Below, piece by piece: positions 1-7,710 of a DNA stretch of 44,721 nt; position 1 is the first letter of the stretch; each line of letters opens with the position of its first letter. The stretch is from Streptomyces sp. CBMA291 (GTDB taxonomy: Bacteria > Actinomycetota > Actinomycetes > Streptomycetales > Streptomycetaceae), in NCBI RefSeq assembly GCF_014596525.1, contig NZ_MSJP01000017.1, forward strand, positions 1 through 44,721, read 5' to 3'. The translations under genes were made by a program, and so were the position numbers. The notes under the pieces are model-generated. The model did no database searches and was not told the origin of the DNA. It saw nothing but the letters and a program-made list of their open reading frames with translations.

Positions 1-144
1 GCTGCCAGCCCGGCGGGCGGCATCGGCCCGGCAGGCGGCGGCGGTTCCTCAAGCGGCACCGCCCCGGCAGACGGCACCGCCCCGGCGGGCAGTGCCGCCC
101 CGGCAGACAGTACCGGCGCCTTCGCCCGGAAGGCCGCCCCGTGA
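1..144 (+). CDS. C-terminal end of a truncated upstream gene
   Basis: Frame 1 is open from the window edge to a TGA at 142-144. The 47 visible residues are low complexity, rich in Ala, Gly, Pro and Ser, with repeats of the type APADGTAPAGSAAPAD, and end in FARKAAP. The stop overlaps the GTG start of the deacetylase gene by 4 bases (GTGA), so the two are probably translationally coupled. The catalytic part lies outside the window and no family can be assigned. Codon positions look normal for a high-GC actinobacterium. Confidence 0.6.
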   Translation, partial: AASPAGGIGPAGGGGSSSGTAPADGTAPAGSAAPADSTGAFARKAAP

Positions 145-971
145 ACGACGCCCGTCCTGCCGCGCGGGAAACCCGGGTGACCGTCCCCGCCCCCGTTCCC
201 ATCCTCATGTACCACGCCGTCTCCCCCGACCCCGCGCCCGCGACCCGGGGGCTCTCCGTCTCCCCCGGGGCCTTCGCCGCGCAGATGGGGATCGTCGCCG
301 GGCTCGGGTTCACCCCGGTGACCACCGCCGCGCTCGCCGGCGCCTGGCGGAGCGGGGCGCCGCTGCCCGCACGGCCCCTGCTCGTCACCTTCGACGACGG
401 GTACGAGGGCGTGCACCGCCACGCCCTCCCCGTCCTGGCGCGGCACTCCTTCGTCGCCACCGTCTTCGTCTCCACCGGCTGGCTGCCCGGCCGGCACTCC
501 ACCGGCGGCGCGCTCGACACCATGCTCGACTGGGCCCAGGTGCGCGAACTCGCCGACGCGGGCACGGAGATCGGCGGGCACAGCCACACCCACCCGCAGC
601 TCGACCAGCTCGACGGGCGGCGGCTCCGCTTCGAGGCACTGCGCTGCCGGGAGATCGTGGCCGAGGAGACCGGCACCGCCCCGGGCTCCTTCGCGTACCC
701 CTACGGCTACTCCAGCCGCCGGGTCCGGCACACCGTCCGGGAGTCGGGCTTCGCGCAGGCGCTCGCCGTCGGGAACGCGCTGGCCCGGCGCCATCAGGGG
801 CCGTACGCCCTGGAGCGGGTCACCGTGCGCCGCTCCACCGGCCCCGAGGAGTTCACCCGGCTCGTCGAGGGCCGGGCCCTCGGACGGAACTTCGCCCTCG
901 ACCGGACGATGACCAAGGGATACGCGCTCGCCCGGCGCGCCCGGGGAGCCGCCAGGGGCCACTGGATCTGA
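141..971 (+). CDS. polysaccharide deacetylase family protein (NodB domain)
   Basis: A 276-residue carbohydrate esterase 4-type protein. The NodB motif 1 is TFDDGYEG near residue 84, where the second Asp is the metal ligand. The zinc-binding motif 2 is GGHSHTHPQL near residue 148. FAYPYGYSS and a late hydrophobic stretch complete the barrel. There is no obvious signal peptide: the N-terminus (MNDARPAARETRVTVPAP) is polar, so it is cytoplasmic or exported atypically. Known CE4 enzymes remove N- or O-acetyl groups from chitin-like glycans, peptidoglycan or surface polysaccharides. Overlap with the preceding gene suggests a joint surface-polysaccharide role, but that partner is not visible. Confidence 0.88.
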   Translation: MNDARPAARETRVTVPAPVPILMYHAVSPDPAPATRGLSVSPGAFAAQMGIVAGLGFTPVTTAALAGAWRSGAPLPARPLLVTFDDGYEGVHRHALPVLARHSFVATVFVSTGWLPGRHSTGGALDTMLDWAQVRELADAGTEIGGHSHTHPQLDQLDGRRLRFEALRCREIVAEETGTAPGSFAYPYGYSSRRVRHTVRESGFAQALAVGNALARRHQGPYALERVTVRRSTGPEEFTRLVEGRALGRNFALDRTMTKGYALARRARGAARGHWI

Positions 972-1171
972 CGGCCCGCCGAGGCGGGGCGCGGACCGGG
1001 GTACGAGGCCGCACGCGAACCCGGACGACCGGGGTACGGACCGCAGGCGAACCGGGACGGCGGGCCGCGGGCCACACGCGGGCGTGGGCGTGGGACAGCG
1101 CGCGGACAGGGGCACGGGCCTGGGCGTGGGACGGGCAAAACCCGGTGCGCCGTCTGGTCCGTTGGCGGATC

Positions 1172-2290
1172 ATGGGCGCCATGGCTGACACCCCGCCGGT
1201 TCCCCCGGCACCGCAGCACGCGCTGCCGATCCGGCTCACCCTCGACGACAGCGATTCCCCGTCGGACGTCGTCGACGCCCTGTTCCTCGGCCGTTTCGCG
1301 ACCGGAGAGCAGCCGTACGCGCACAGCACCACCCTGGACCGGGTCAGGCCCGAGGCGACGCTGCTCCCGGCGGGTGCCTCGGTGCTGCGGGTCGCGAAGG
1401 ACGACGACCGCAGCGCGCTGCTCGCCGAGGGCGAGGGGTGGACGGTGCTGGTCTCCCGCTGGAGCCGGGGCGCGGACGTCACCGTGACGGCCACCAGCAC
1501 GGAGCTGGCCGAGCGGGTCCTGAAGGAGGCGACCGACGGGGCGAAGGACGAGCCGCAGCCGCAGCCGGAGAACGTGACGATGGGCTTCTGGTACATGTCG
1601 CCCCGGCGTGGCCCGCACCGGACGACCCGGCAGATCAGCGCGGGGACCTGGGACGAGGTCCGGCCGAACTACTCGGCGCCGGTCGCCGAGTCCATGGACC
1701 GGCTGATGAAGGTGACGCCCGAATCCGTCGCCGGGCGGCTACTGCTGCTGCACGGCCCGCCGGGCACCGGGAAGACGTCCGCGCTGCGGACCCTGGCCCG
1801 GTCCTGGCGCGACTGGTGCCAGGTGGACTGTGTGCTCGATCCGGAGCGGCTCTTCAACGACGTCGGCTATCTGATGGACATCGCCATCGGGGAGGACGAG
1901 GGCACGGCGAAGGGCCGGTGGCGGCTGTTGCTCCTGGAGGACTGCGACGAGCTGATCCGGGGCGAGGCCAAGCACACGGCGGGGCAGGCGCTCTCGCGGC
2001 TGCTGAATCTGACGGACGGGCTGCTCGGGCAGGGCCGCAACGTGCTGGTCGGGGTCACCACCAACGAGGATCTGGAGCGGCTCCACCCGGCCGTGGTCAG
2101 GCCGGGGCGCTGTCTGGCCCGGATCGAGGTCGGGCCGCTGACCCGGGCCGAGTCGGTACGGTGGCTGGACCGTGAGGAGGGCGTGCCGCGGGAGGGCGCG
2201 ACGCTGGCGGAGCTGTTCGCCCTGCGGCGCGGCACGCCTCCCGCGGAACTCCCGGAGCCCCGCTCGGCGGGGGCGGGCCTGTATCTGTAG
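1172..2290 (+). CDS. DUF5925 domain / AAA-family ATPase
   Basis: About 372 residues. The first ~180 residues contain the block LDDSDSPSDVVDALFLGRFATGEQPY typical of DUF5925. The C-terminal half is an AAA ATPase with Walker A GPPGTGKT, Walker B LLLLEDCDE, sensor VGVTTNED and an arginine-finger region HPAVVRPGR. AAA proteins of this kind remodel protein or nucleic-acid substrates, but the target is unknown. Two in-frame ATGs (1172 and 1181) compete and neither has a good Shine-Dalgarno. The reading frame is open well upstream, but that part is not protein-like. The stop codon sits inside a 15-bp tandem repeat (see the repeat at 2275-2364). Confidence 0.85.
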   Translation: MGAMADTPPVPPAPQHALPIRLTLDDSDSPSDVVDALFLGRFATGEQPYAHSTTLDRVRPEATLLPAGASVLRVAKDDDRSALLAEGEGWTVLVSRWSRGADVTVTATSTELAERVLKEATDGAKDEPQPQPENVTMGFWYMSPRRGPHRTTRQISAGTWDEVRPNYSAPVAESMDRLMKVTPESVAGRLLLLHGPPGTGKTSALRTLARSWRDWCQVDCVLDPERLFNDVGYLMDIAIGEDEGTAKGRWRLLLLEDCDELIRGEAKHTAGQALSRLLNLTDGLLGQGRNVLVGVTTNEDLERLHPAVVRPGRCLARIEVGPLTRAESVRWLDREEGVPREGATLAELFALRRGTPPAELPEPRSAGAGLYL

Positions 2291-2364
2291 GGCCTGTATC
2301 CGTGGGACCCGTATCCGTGGGACCCGTAGGCATATGGGTCCTGCCCGAGGGCCCGTAGGCATAC
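2275..2364. repeat. 15-bp degenerate tandem repeat spanning a stop codon
   Basis: About six units of roughly 15 bp. GTATCCGTGGGACCC is present as two perfect copies at 2296-2310 and 2311-2325, followed by variants containing GGACCC/GGGTCC and CCCGTAGGCATACGGG. The last units are also inverted repeats that could form hairpins between the convergent AAA ATPase and GntR genes. The TAG stop of the ATPase lies in the first unit. Without it the frame would add a YPWDP-type repeat (GLYPWDPYPWDP) before the next stop. Confidence 0.7.
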
Positions 2365-2436
2365 GGGTCCCGTCTCCGTAGGGTCCGTATCCCCCGGCCC
2401 CATATCCATAGGCCCTGGACGGGTCGTGCGGGTGGG

Positions 2437-2811
2437 TCAGCTGTCGTAGGCCGCGCGCAGGGCCTCGCTCAGGGCCGCCTCGGCCGCCTCCCGGCTGAGG
2501 CCGAGCCTGCGGGCCTCCTCGGCGTACTGGGCGGCGGCGGAGGCCGCCCGGCGGCTCGCGGCGTCCCCTGCGGCGGCGACGAAGGTGCCGTGACGCCCGC
2601 GCGTCTCGATCACCCCGTCCGCCTCCAGGGCCTTGTACGCCTTGGCGACCGTGTTCGCGGCGAGTCCCAGCTGCTCCGCGAGCCCTCGTACCGTCGGCAG
2701 CTTGTAACCGACCGGCAGTCTGCCCGACCGGGCCCGCTCCGAGATCTGGGCACGCAGTTGTTCGTAGGGAGCGGTGGTGGATCCATGGTCCACGGCGATG
2801 GTGAGTGTCAC
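2437..2811 (-). CDS. GntR-family transcriptional regulator (short, YtrA-like)
   Basis: A 124-residue protein with a winged-helix GntR domain over residues ~12-80: PYEQLRAQISERARSGRLPVGYKLPTVRGLAEQLGLAANTVAKAYKALEADGVIETRGRHGTFV. It has only a short helical C-terminal tail. The absence of a large effector domain places it with the YtrA-type subgroup, which usually control ABC transporters or membrane functions. It starts at a GTG with a weak upstream Shine-Dalgarno and is divergent from the acetyltransferase at 2886, with 74 bp between them. The neighbour could be a target, but no transporter is adjacent. Confidence 0.9.
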   Translation of the reverse strand: MTLTIAVDHGSTTAPYEQLRAQISERARSGRLPVGYKLPTVRGLAEQLGLAANTVAKAYKALEADGVIETRGRHGTFVAAAGDAASRRAASAAAQYAEEARRLGLSREAAEAALSEALRAAYDS

Positions 2812-2885
2812 CCCGCCGATTCTGCCCCCATGCCACCGGAAAATGGGAGGCGGCGGAGCGTCCCCGGCCCGTAGCGTGCGCCCAC

Positions 2886-3809
2886 ATGACAGTGATCGTC
2901 CGTGATGTGAAAGCCGAGGACGCCGGGGATTTCGCCCGGGTCCGCCGGACCGCCGTGCCCTGCCTGCTCGCCTCGGCCGAGCAATGCGTCTTCGACTGGG
3001 CGCACGCCCACCCCGAGAGCCATCGGCGTCCGCTCGTCGCCGTGACCGGGGACGGCGAGGTGATCGGTACGGCGGAGACGGGGATCGCCCACGAGGCCCC
3101 CGAACCCGGCCTCGGCTTCGTCAACATCTATGTGGACCCCGCGCACCAGGGCCGGGGCGCGGGCACCCTGCTGCTGCGCGCCGCCGAGGAGCACCTGGCC
3201 GCGCGGGGCGCGCGGAGCCTGTTCAGCTGGGTGCTCGACGCGCCGGAGAACACGGCCTGGGCGGCGCGGCGCGGGTACTCCCCCAGCCGTTCCGCGTACT
3301 TCCTCCGGCTCGATCTGGCCTCGGCCGTCCTCCCGCCGCTCCAGGAACCGCCCGCCGGGGTGGAGCTGCTGACCGCCGAGGACTTCGCGGAGGACCCCCG
3401 GCCGCTGTTCACGCTCGACGCGGTGACGACGGCGGACGAGCCGAGCGACGTGGGCGCGGAGCTGGCCGACTACGCGCACTGGCGGGAGACCACCTGGGAG
3501 CATCCGCTGTTCGACCGGGCGCTGACGACGGTCGCGGTGGTGGACGGCGTCCCGGTGGCGTTCAGCGCGGCGCAGACGGACGGGACCGGCCGGTACGGCA
3601 CCGGGATGACGGGCACGGCGCCCGCCTTCCGGGGGCGCGGACTCGCCAAGCTGGTGAAGAACGCCTCGCTGCACCGGGCCCGCGCGGCAGGCTGTACGGA
3701 GGCGCTGACGGGGAACGACACGGAGAACGGGCCGATGCTCGCGATCAACAAGTGGTTCGGGTACGAGGTGGCGGCGCGGGAGGTACGGCATGTCCGGACG
3801 TTCGGTTGA
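2886..3809 (+). CDS. tandem GNAT N-acetyltransferase
   Basis: A 307-residue protein with two GNAT folds. In the first half the acetyl-CoA loop is YVDPAHQGRGAGTLLLRAAEEHL. In the second half the loop is degenerate but recognisable: MTGTAPAFRGRGLAKLVKNASLHRARAAG, followed by NGPMLAINKWFGY. Such two-domain proteins usually keep one active domain; the substrate is unknown. ATG 2886 is preceded 8 bases upstream by TAGCGT, a possible -10 box, so a leaderless message is likely. The 3' end overlaps the DUF402 gene by 20 bases, indicating an operon. Confidence 0.88.
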   Translation: MTVIVRDVKAEDAGDFARVRRTAVPCLLASAEQCVFDWAHAHPESHRRPLVAVTGDGEVIGTAETGIAHEAPEPGLGFVNIYVDPAHQGRGAGTLLLRAAEEHLAARGARSLFSWVLDAPENTAWAARRGYSPSRSAYFLRLDLASAVLPPLQEPPAGVELLTAEDFAEDPRPLFTLDAVTTADEPSDVGAELADYAHWRETTWEHPLFDRALTTVAVVDGVPVAFSAAQTDGTGRYGTGMTGTAPAFRGRGLAKLVKNASLHRARAAGCTEALTGNDTENGPMLAINKWFGYEVAAREVRHVRTFG

Positions 3810-4281
3810 GGTGACCCTGACCAAGGGGGGCCGGACGAAGATCCGTTACCCGGCCGAGGTGCTCGGCGAGGAGGGGACCCGGCTGTCGGTCCGCGCCCCG
3901 TGGGCCGCCGAGGGGATCCGGGACTTCGGCTTCGTGCGGTTCGAGCCGGGTGACGTCTTCGTGGAGCACTACTGGTGCGACCGCTGGTTCACGGTCAAGG
4001 AGGTGTGGACGGCCGACGGTGCCCGCAAGGGCTGGTACTGCGACATCACCCGGCCCGCTCTGATCGGGAGCGCGGAGGTCCTCGTCGACGATCTGGACCT
4101 GGACCTGTGGGTGTCGGCGGACGGGAGCGAGGTGCTGCGGCTCGACGAGGACGAGTTCGCGGCGAGCGGGCTCGCCGACTCCGACCCGGAGGCGGCGGCG
4201 CACGCCGTGGCCGCCCTGGACGCGCTGGAGTCGCTGGGCCGCGAGGGGCTGGTGGAGCTGCTGGGCCGCGAGGGGGTCTGA
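3790..4281 (+). CDS. DUF402 domain-containing protein
   Basis: 163 residues. The DUF402 core is visible as FEPGDVFVEHYWCDRWFTVKEVW...KGWYCDITRPA...VDDLDLDLWVSADG...LDEDEFAASG. Characterised members of this family (FomD and a Staphylococcus nucleoside di/triphosphatase) are metal-dependent nucleotide phosphohydrolases. The Tyr in WYCDI and the acidic D-L-D-L-D cluster match that active site. The start at 3790 has a strong GGGAGGT Shine-Dalgarno and lies within the end of the acetyltransferase gene. Confidence 0.85.
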   Translation: MSGRSVEVTLTKGGRTKIRYPAEVLGEEGTRLSVRAPWAAEGIRDFGFVRFEPGDVFVEHYWCDRWFTVKEVWTADGARKGWYCDITRPALIGSAEVLVDDLDLDLWVSADGSEVLRLDEDEFAASGLADSDPEAAAHAVAALDALESLGREGLVELLGREGV

Positions 4282-4303
4282 CGGCTCGGCTGCCGTTCCT
4301 CAG

Positions 4304-4333
4304 GGGTCGCTTACCGGCGCCTTAAAGCGACCC
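4304..4333. terminator. 9-bp perfect inverted repeat after the DUF402 gene
   Basis: GGGTCGCTT (4304-4312) pairs perfectly with AAGCGACCC (4325-4333) around a 12-base loop. It lies 23 bases after the DUF402 stop and about 100 bases before the LPMO start. It could be a rho-independent terminator (only a weak T-rich tract follows) or an operator for the LPMO gene. Confidence 0.5.
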
Positions 4334-4394
4334 TAAGCTTCCCCTTCTCCCCCGTTCCCCGGGCTTTCGGGCCGATGCGGACGGCTAGCTTTCT

Positions 4395-4431
4395 GGGCAA
4401 CCCCCCACACCCCTTCGTGAAGGAGTTGCCC
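4395..4431 (+). promoter_or_regulatory. 5' leader hairpin enclosing the LPMO ribosome-binding site
   Basis: GGGCAAC (4395-4401) can pair with GTTGCCC (4425-4431). Inside, CCTT (4412-4415) can pair with AAGG (4420-4423) around a CGTG loop. The AAGGAG Shine-Dalgarno (4420-4425), ten bases before ATG 4436, lies in this structure, so translation could be masked by folding. No experimental support is visible. Confidence 0.45.
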
Positions 4432-4435
4432 CCTC

Positions 4436-5470
4436 ATGGCCTCTCGCCGTACCGCCGCCTTCGCCACCGCGAGCGCGGTGCTCGCCCTCTCCGGGCTCTC
4501 GGCGGCGCCCGCGTCCGCCCACGGGTCGATGACCGATCCGGTGAGCCGGGTGTCGGCCTGTTACGCGGAGGGGCCCGAATCGCCCAGGTCGGCGGCGTGC
4601 AAGGCGGCGGTCGCGGTCGGCGGGCCCCAGGCGCTCTACGACTGGAACGGCGTGAACATCGCGAACGCCGCCGGGAAGCACCGGGAGCTGATCGCGGACG
4701 GCAAGCTGTGCAGCGCCGGGAACGACAAGTACCGGGGTCTGGACCTGGCGCGGGCCGACTGGCCGGCGAGCCCGCTGACGGCCGGCGCGCACACCTTCCG
4801 TTACAAGGCGACGGCTCCGCACCGGGGTTCGTTCGCGCTGTACCTGACCAAGGACGGCTACGACCCGGTGAAGCCGCTGAAGTGGTCGGACCTGGAGGCG
4901 AAGCCGTTCGCGACGGTGACCGATCCGCGTCTGGAGAACGGCGCCTACGTCTTCCAGGGGACGGTGCCGAAGAAGTCCGGTCGCCACCTGGTCTATTCGA
5001 TCTGGCAGCGCTCGGACTCTCCCGAGGCCTTCTACACCTGCTCGGACGTCGTCTTCGGACAGGACTCCGGCGGTACGGCCCCGGCGCCGACCGCCTCCGC
5101 CCCCAGTGACCAGCAGATCGAGGACGGCCGGGGCCAGTCCACCGTCGAGCACGGCGGGCACGGGGACGACGACGCGGCGACGGGCCCGGGGACGAGCACC
5201 CCGGCGCCCGAGCCGACGCAGGAGCAGGAGCCGGAGCAGGGCGGCGGGGCCGCCACGACGGCGCCGAACGCCCCCGCGCCCGCCACCGGTTCGGATTCCG
5301 GGGCGGGTGCGGACTCCGGGACCCCGACGGGTACCGGCACCGAGACGGGCGAGCTGCTCGCCGAGACCGGTGGCGGCTCCGCGACCTCGTATCTCGCGGT
5401 GGGCGGCGCCGCCGTCCTGGCGACGGGCGCGGCGCTGCTCTTCGCCCTCGCCCGCCGCCGTCGCGTCTGA
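4436..5470 (+). CDS. lytic polysaccharide monooxygenase (AA10), cell-wall anchored
   Basis: A 344-residue secreted copper monooxygenase for oxidative cleavage of chitin or cellulose. The signal peptide ends APASA before His29. His29 (HGSM) becomes the N-terminal half of the histidine brace; the second His is H129 in ATAPHRGSFALYLTKDGYD. The axial aromatic is in EAFYTCSDVVF near residue 199. After the catalytic domain (~29-208) comes a disordered Pro/Thr/Glu/Gly linker of ~100 residues. An LAETG motif (308-312), a hydrophobic segment and RRRR follow: a class E-type sortase signal. The enzyme is thus probably displayed on the cell wall. It has no carbohydrate-binding module. Confidence 0.93.
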   Translation: MASRRTAAFATASAVLALSGLSAAPASAHGSMTDPVSRVSACYAEGPESPRSAACKAAVAVGGPQALYDWNGVNIANAAGKHRELIADGKLCSAGNDKYRGLDLARADWPASPLTAGAHTFRYKATAPHRGSFALYLTKDGYDPVKPLKWSDLEAKPFATVTDPRLENGAYVFQGTVPKKSGRHLVYSIWQRSDSPEAFYTCSDVVFGQDSGGTAPAPTASAPSDQQIEDGRGQSTVEHGGHGDDDAATGPGTSTPAPEPTQEQEPEQGGGAATTAPNAPAPATGSDSGAGADSGTPTGTGTETGELLAETGGGSATSYLAVGGAAVLATGAALLFALARRRRV

Positions 5471-5477
5471 CCCGGGG

Positions 5478-6356
5478 TCAGCCGGCCGCCGACAGACAGG
5501 TCGTCGGGGTCGCGTGGGCCGGGTCGAGGGCGTTGGCCACCTCGTGGAAGGCGACCCGGTCCACGGTGCCGACGGCGACGTGTTCGGACAGGTCGAGGGC
5601 GCACTTGTCCTGGAGGAGGACGTTGGTGACGTCCGGGCCGGTCAGGAACTGGGAGCGGTAGGGGGTGACCACCTCGTCGTAGCGGCTCGCGATGACGTGG
5701 TAGCGGACGCCCGGCACGGTGTCGCCGCCCGCGTTGAGCGCGGTGAGGAAGGGCGAGCCCGCGATCTGGTCGGCGAGGCCCGGGGTGGCGTCGTCGATCA
5801 GGTCCCGCGCGCCGGGGAAGTACGGCAGGAGTCCCGTGAGGCCGAGCAGGGTGGTGCCGTGGTTGTCGGGGGCGAGGCCGACCAGGGTGTTCACCTTGGC
5901 CGCGCCGCCGAGGAACTTGAGGTACCAGCGGGGCATCATGCCGCCCTGGGAGTGCCCGACGAGGTCGGCTTCGGGGGCGCCGGTGGCGTCGAGGACCCGG
6001 TCGACGTAGGTCGCCAGCTGTCCGGCGGAGGCGGCGATGGGGCCGAGTCCGTGGAAGACGGGCACGCCGGGCAGTTGTCCGTAGTCCAGTGAGAAGACGC
6101 AGTAGCCCCGGTCGACGAGGTAGGGCGCGAGGCCCAGCCAGTTGTCGACGGAGTTGCCGAGGGTGCCGTGGACGAGGACGACGGGGCGCGGATGGGCGGC
6201 GGAGGGCTTGCAGGAGTAGTCGTTCCAGCCCCGGCTGACGCTCGCGCCCGTGGTCCGGGCCGTGGCGGCGGTGGGGGCGGTGAGGGTGGCGGCGGTGGCG
6301 AGCAGCAGGACGGACAGGGCTCTGAAGGTCCGCTGCCAGGAGGTACGGGACGGCAT
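5478..6356 (-). CDS. secreted triacylglycerol lipase/esterase (alpha/beta hydrolase, LipA-like)
   Basis: 292 residues with a signal peptide (basic start, hydrophobic ALSVLLLATAATLTAPTAATA). The oxyanion-loop motif is VVLVHGTLGNSVDNW. The nucleophile elbow is GHSQGG near residue 138. The family's catalytic Asp and His are probably the Asp in SRYDEVVTPY and the His in LSEHVAVGTVDR. Two cysteine pairs (C48/C87-type and C252/C288-type) suit an extracellular enzyme. This is the lipase class 2 family common in Streptomyces. GAGGAGAA lies seven bases before the start. It converges on the LPMO gene with only 7 bp between stops. Confidence 0.9.
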   Translation of the reverse strand: MPSRTSWQRTFRALSVLLLATAATLTAPTAATARTTGASVSRGWNDYSCKPSAAHPRPVVLVHGTLGNSVDNWLGLAPYLVDRGYCVFSLDYGQLPGVPVFHGLGPIAASAGQLATYVDRVLDATGAPEADLVGHSQGGMMPRWYLKFLGGAAKVNTLVGLAPDNHGTTLLGLTGLLPYFPGARDLIDDATPGLADQIAGSPFLTALNAGGDTVPGVRYHVIASRYDEVVTPYRSQFLTGPDVTNVLLQDKCALDLSEHVAVGTVDRVAFHEVANALDPAHATPTTCLSAAG

Positions 6357-6496
6357 CGGGCGTTCTCCTCGCGGCTCAGGGGGATGGTGGGGGTACGCCC
6401 TGCGGTCCGGACCACAAGTGGAGACGCGCGGTGGGGCCGCGCCCGCACTACGTTACGCACGGGTAGCCTCGGCCGGGAAGTGACGCGTCGGCAAAA

Positions 6497-6516
6497 TTGA
6501 CATGAGCACAGCTCAT
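6497..6516 (+). promoter_or_regulatory. TTGACA box followed by a 15-bp palindrome
   Basis: TTGACA lies at 6497-6502 and is immediately followed by the perfect inverted repeat ATGAGC-ACA-GCTCAT (6502-6516). It sits 76 bases before the DUF3533 start, in a locally AT-richer intergenic stretch, and is a plausible operator. A good -10 box at 16-18 bp is not evident. Confidence 0.4.
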
Positions 6517-6591
6517 TCCCGATCCCTTCGAATTCACCCGTTTGGGCGTGTCCTCCCTGCTAAAACATCCTTCTTCCCCGAATCTGGGGAC

Positions 6592-7638
6592 ATGAGTTTC
6601 GTCGATGAACTGAAAAACGCCGTCACCCCACGAGCCGCCCTCCTCGTGGTCGGCGTCTTCGCCCTCCAGCTGCTGTTCATCACGTCGTACGTCGGGGCCC
6701 TGCACCACCCGAAACCGAGAGACGTCCCCTTCGGCGTCGTCGCGCCGCAGGCCGTCTCCGAACGGTTCGTCGGACAGCTGGAGCAGCTCCCGGGCGGCCC
6801 CCTCGACCCCCGTGCGGTCGCCGACGAAGCCGAGGCACGGGACAAGATCATGAACCGGGAGATCGACGGCGCCCTGATCGTCGACCCGACGGGCCCTGCC
6901 GACACCCTGCTCGTCGCCTCCGGCGGCGGCACCGCGCTCTCCACCACCCTGGAGAAGATCGTCACCACGGTCGAGGCCGGCCAGCAGCGGACCGTGCGGA
7001 CCCTCGACATCGCCCCCGCCTCCCGCGAGGACTTCAACGGGCTCTCGTCCTTCTACCTCGTCGTCGGCTGGTGCGTCGGCGGCTACATCTGCGCCGCCAT
7101 CCTGGCGATCAGCTCCGGCGCCCGGCCCGCGAACCGCTCGCGCGCCGTCATCCGCCTCGGGGTCCTCGCGCTCTACTCGGTCCTCGGCGGTCTCGGCGGC
7201 GCCCTCATCGTCGGCCCGGTCCTGGGCGCCCTGCCCGGCAGCATCGCCGGTCTGTGGGGTCTGGGCGCCCTGGTCGTCTTCTCCGTCGGCGCCGCCACCC
7301 TCGCCCTCCAATCGGTCTTCGGGATCGTCGGCATCGGTCTGGCCATCCTGCTCATCGTGGTCGCGGGCAACCCCAGCGCGGGCGGCGCCTTCCCGCTGCC
7401 GATGCTGCCGCCGTTCTGGAGCTGGATCGGCTCCGCCCTGCCGCCGGGTGCCGGCACCTGGGCCGCCCGCTCGATCGCGTACTTCAAGGGCAACGACCTG
7501 ACCGCCTCGCTCCTCGTCCTCTCCGCGTGGGCGGTCGTCGGCTCGGCGGTCACCCTGGTGGTGTCCTCCCTGAAGCCCAAGACGCCGGACGAGGCCATCG
7601 TGGCGGAGGTGGAGACGCCGGGCGGGGCCCGTTCCTGA
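6592..7638 (+). CDS. DUF3533/ABC-2-type membrane protein
   Basis: About 348 residues. The N-terminal helix (AALLVVGVFALQLLFITSYVGAL) is followed by an extracytoplasmic domain of ~150 residues, then at least five helices (residues ~150-330) ending VGSAVTLVVSS. This layout matches the YhgE/Pip-like and DUF3533 families of ABC-2-type membrane proteins, often linked to export or phage reception. No ATPase partner is adjacent. ATG 6592 (MSFVDELKN) is preferred to the 30-codon upstream extension, which has an atypical composition. A GGGGA just before it is too close to be a standard Shine-Dalgarno. Confidence 0.75.
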   Translation: MSFVDELKNAVTPRAALLVVGVFALQLLFITSYVGALHHPKPRDVPFGVVAPQAVSERFVGQLEQLPGGPLDPRAVADEAEARDKIMNREIDGALIVDPTGPADTLLVASGGGTALSTTLEKIVTTVEAGQQRTVRTLDIAPASREDFNGLSSFYLVVGWCVGGYICAAILAISSGARPANRSRAVIRLGVLALYSVLGGLGGALIVGPVLGALPGSIAGLWGLGALVVFSVGAATLALQSVFGIVGIGLAILLIVVAGNPSAGGAFPLPMLPPFWSWIGSALPPGAGTWAARSIAYFKGNDLTASLLVLSAWAVVGSAVTLVVSSLKPKTPDEAIVAEVETPGGARS

Positions 7639-7661
7639 TCCCCGTCACGCCTCCGTACGAC

Positions 7662-7698
7662 GAAGGGCCCCCGGTGCGCGATGCACCGGGGGCCCTTC
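7662..7698. terminator. bidirectional terminator hairpin
   Basis: GAAGGGCCCCCGGTGC (7662-7677) pairs perfectly with 7683-7698 around a 5-base loop. It lies between the convergent DUF3533 and adhE stops and so can serve both. Confidence 0.88.
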
Positions 7699-7710
7699 CG
7701 TCCGTCCGGA

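Noticed and set aside
92..1171. Long open extension upstream of the AAA ATPase
   Set aside because: It overlaps the deacetylase gene in another frame and is Arg/Pro low complexity; the family alignment begins at the ATG near 1172.
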